Source of the DNA: JAVBKE01 sp031554215
GTDB lineage: Bacteria; Bacillota; Bacilli; JARBTR01
DNA length: 15,849 nucleotides
NCBI GenBank assembly: GCA_031554215.1
Contig: JAVBKF010000162.1
Span: 1-15,849 of the forward strand
Reading direction: 5' to 3'
Position 1 is the stretch's first letter, and each line of letters opens with the position of its first letter. A model generated the notes under the pieces. The model worked only from the letters and a program-made list of their open reading frames with translations, was not told where the DNA came from and did no database searches. This document shows positions 15,797 to 15,849 of the stretch, in pieces. A program made the position numbers and the translations under genes.

Positions 15797-15849
15797 GATG
15801 AGAATCGTAAGAAATAACTTCAAAAAAATACTGTTGTTTCTTCTCTTCA

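Noticed and set aside
15809..15842. Inverted repeat after the adhesin stop as a terminator
   Set aside because: The arms AAGAAATAAC/GTTGTTTCTT are AT-rich with one mismatch, and no T-tract follows before the window ends.
1..15849. CRISPR array, tRNA or rRNA genes
   Set aside because: No regularly spaced repeats, and no tRNA or rRNA signature was seen on either strand by eye.

Overview
The window suggests a low-to-moderate GC Bacillota, most likely a Bacillales relative. The signs are a Uup/YfmR-type ABC-F ATPase, an SqhC-like terpene cyclase as found in Bacillus, strong GGAGG ribosome sites, intrinsic terminators, an IS3-type transposase remnant and a Gram-positive sortase-anchored adhesin. 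The genus cannot be fixed from the sequence.

Layout. (1) 1-1431, minus: an ABC-F ATPase cut by the window edge. (2) About 1560-2182: decayed coding sequence with one short open frame left. (3) 2281-2817: a cupin protein. (4) 2911-3535: a wrecked IS3-family element (orfA and orfB fragments with frameshifts and stops) with a perfect 28-bp palindrome between the pieces, then more gene-less sequence. (5) 3973-5841: an intact squalene-hopene/sporulenol-type cyclase with the DxDD motif and several QW motifs. (6) 6215-7293, minus: a two-gene operon, ArsR-type repressor then SRPBCC/AHSA1 protein, with a strong promoter that contains a perfect palindrome and appears to give a leaderless repressor mRNA, closed by a long hairpin terminator. 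(7) 7581-8338: a GH13 oligo-1,6-glucosidase pseudogene. (8) 8493-9473: an intact aldo/keto reductase with its terminator. (9) 9767-15849: what looks like a mobile-element flank. It has a CI/LexA-like S24 repressor with its own operators and divergent promoters, about 1.1 kb of gene-poor sequence rich in inverted repeats, a 55-residue small protein with its terminator, and a 1196-residue thioester-domain surface adhesin with about eight CnaB-like repeats and an unusual sorting motif.

How the parts fit. The left two thirds are accessory chromosome in decay, with intact metabolic genes standing among pseudogenes. The right third is best read as the regulatory end and first surface-protein gene of an integrative/conjugative or phage-like element that runs out of the window; this is inference, because no integrase, relaxase or conjugation ATPase is visible. 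The best-supported regulatory unit is the repressor switch at 10531-10826: the repressor promoter overlaps one weaker operator, the rightward promoter starts inside a second operator, and an identical third operator lies 177 bp further on, yet no clear early gene follows. A terminator-like hairpin just before the adhesin start raises the possibility of attenuation.
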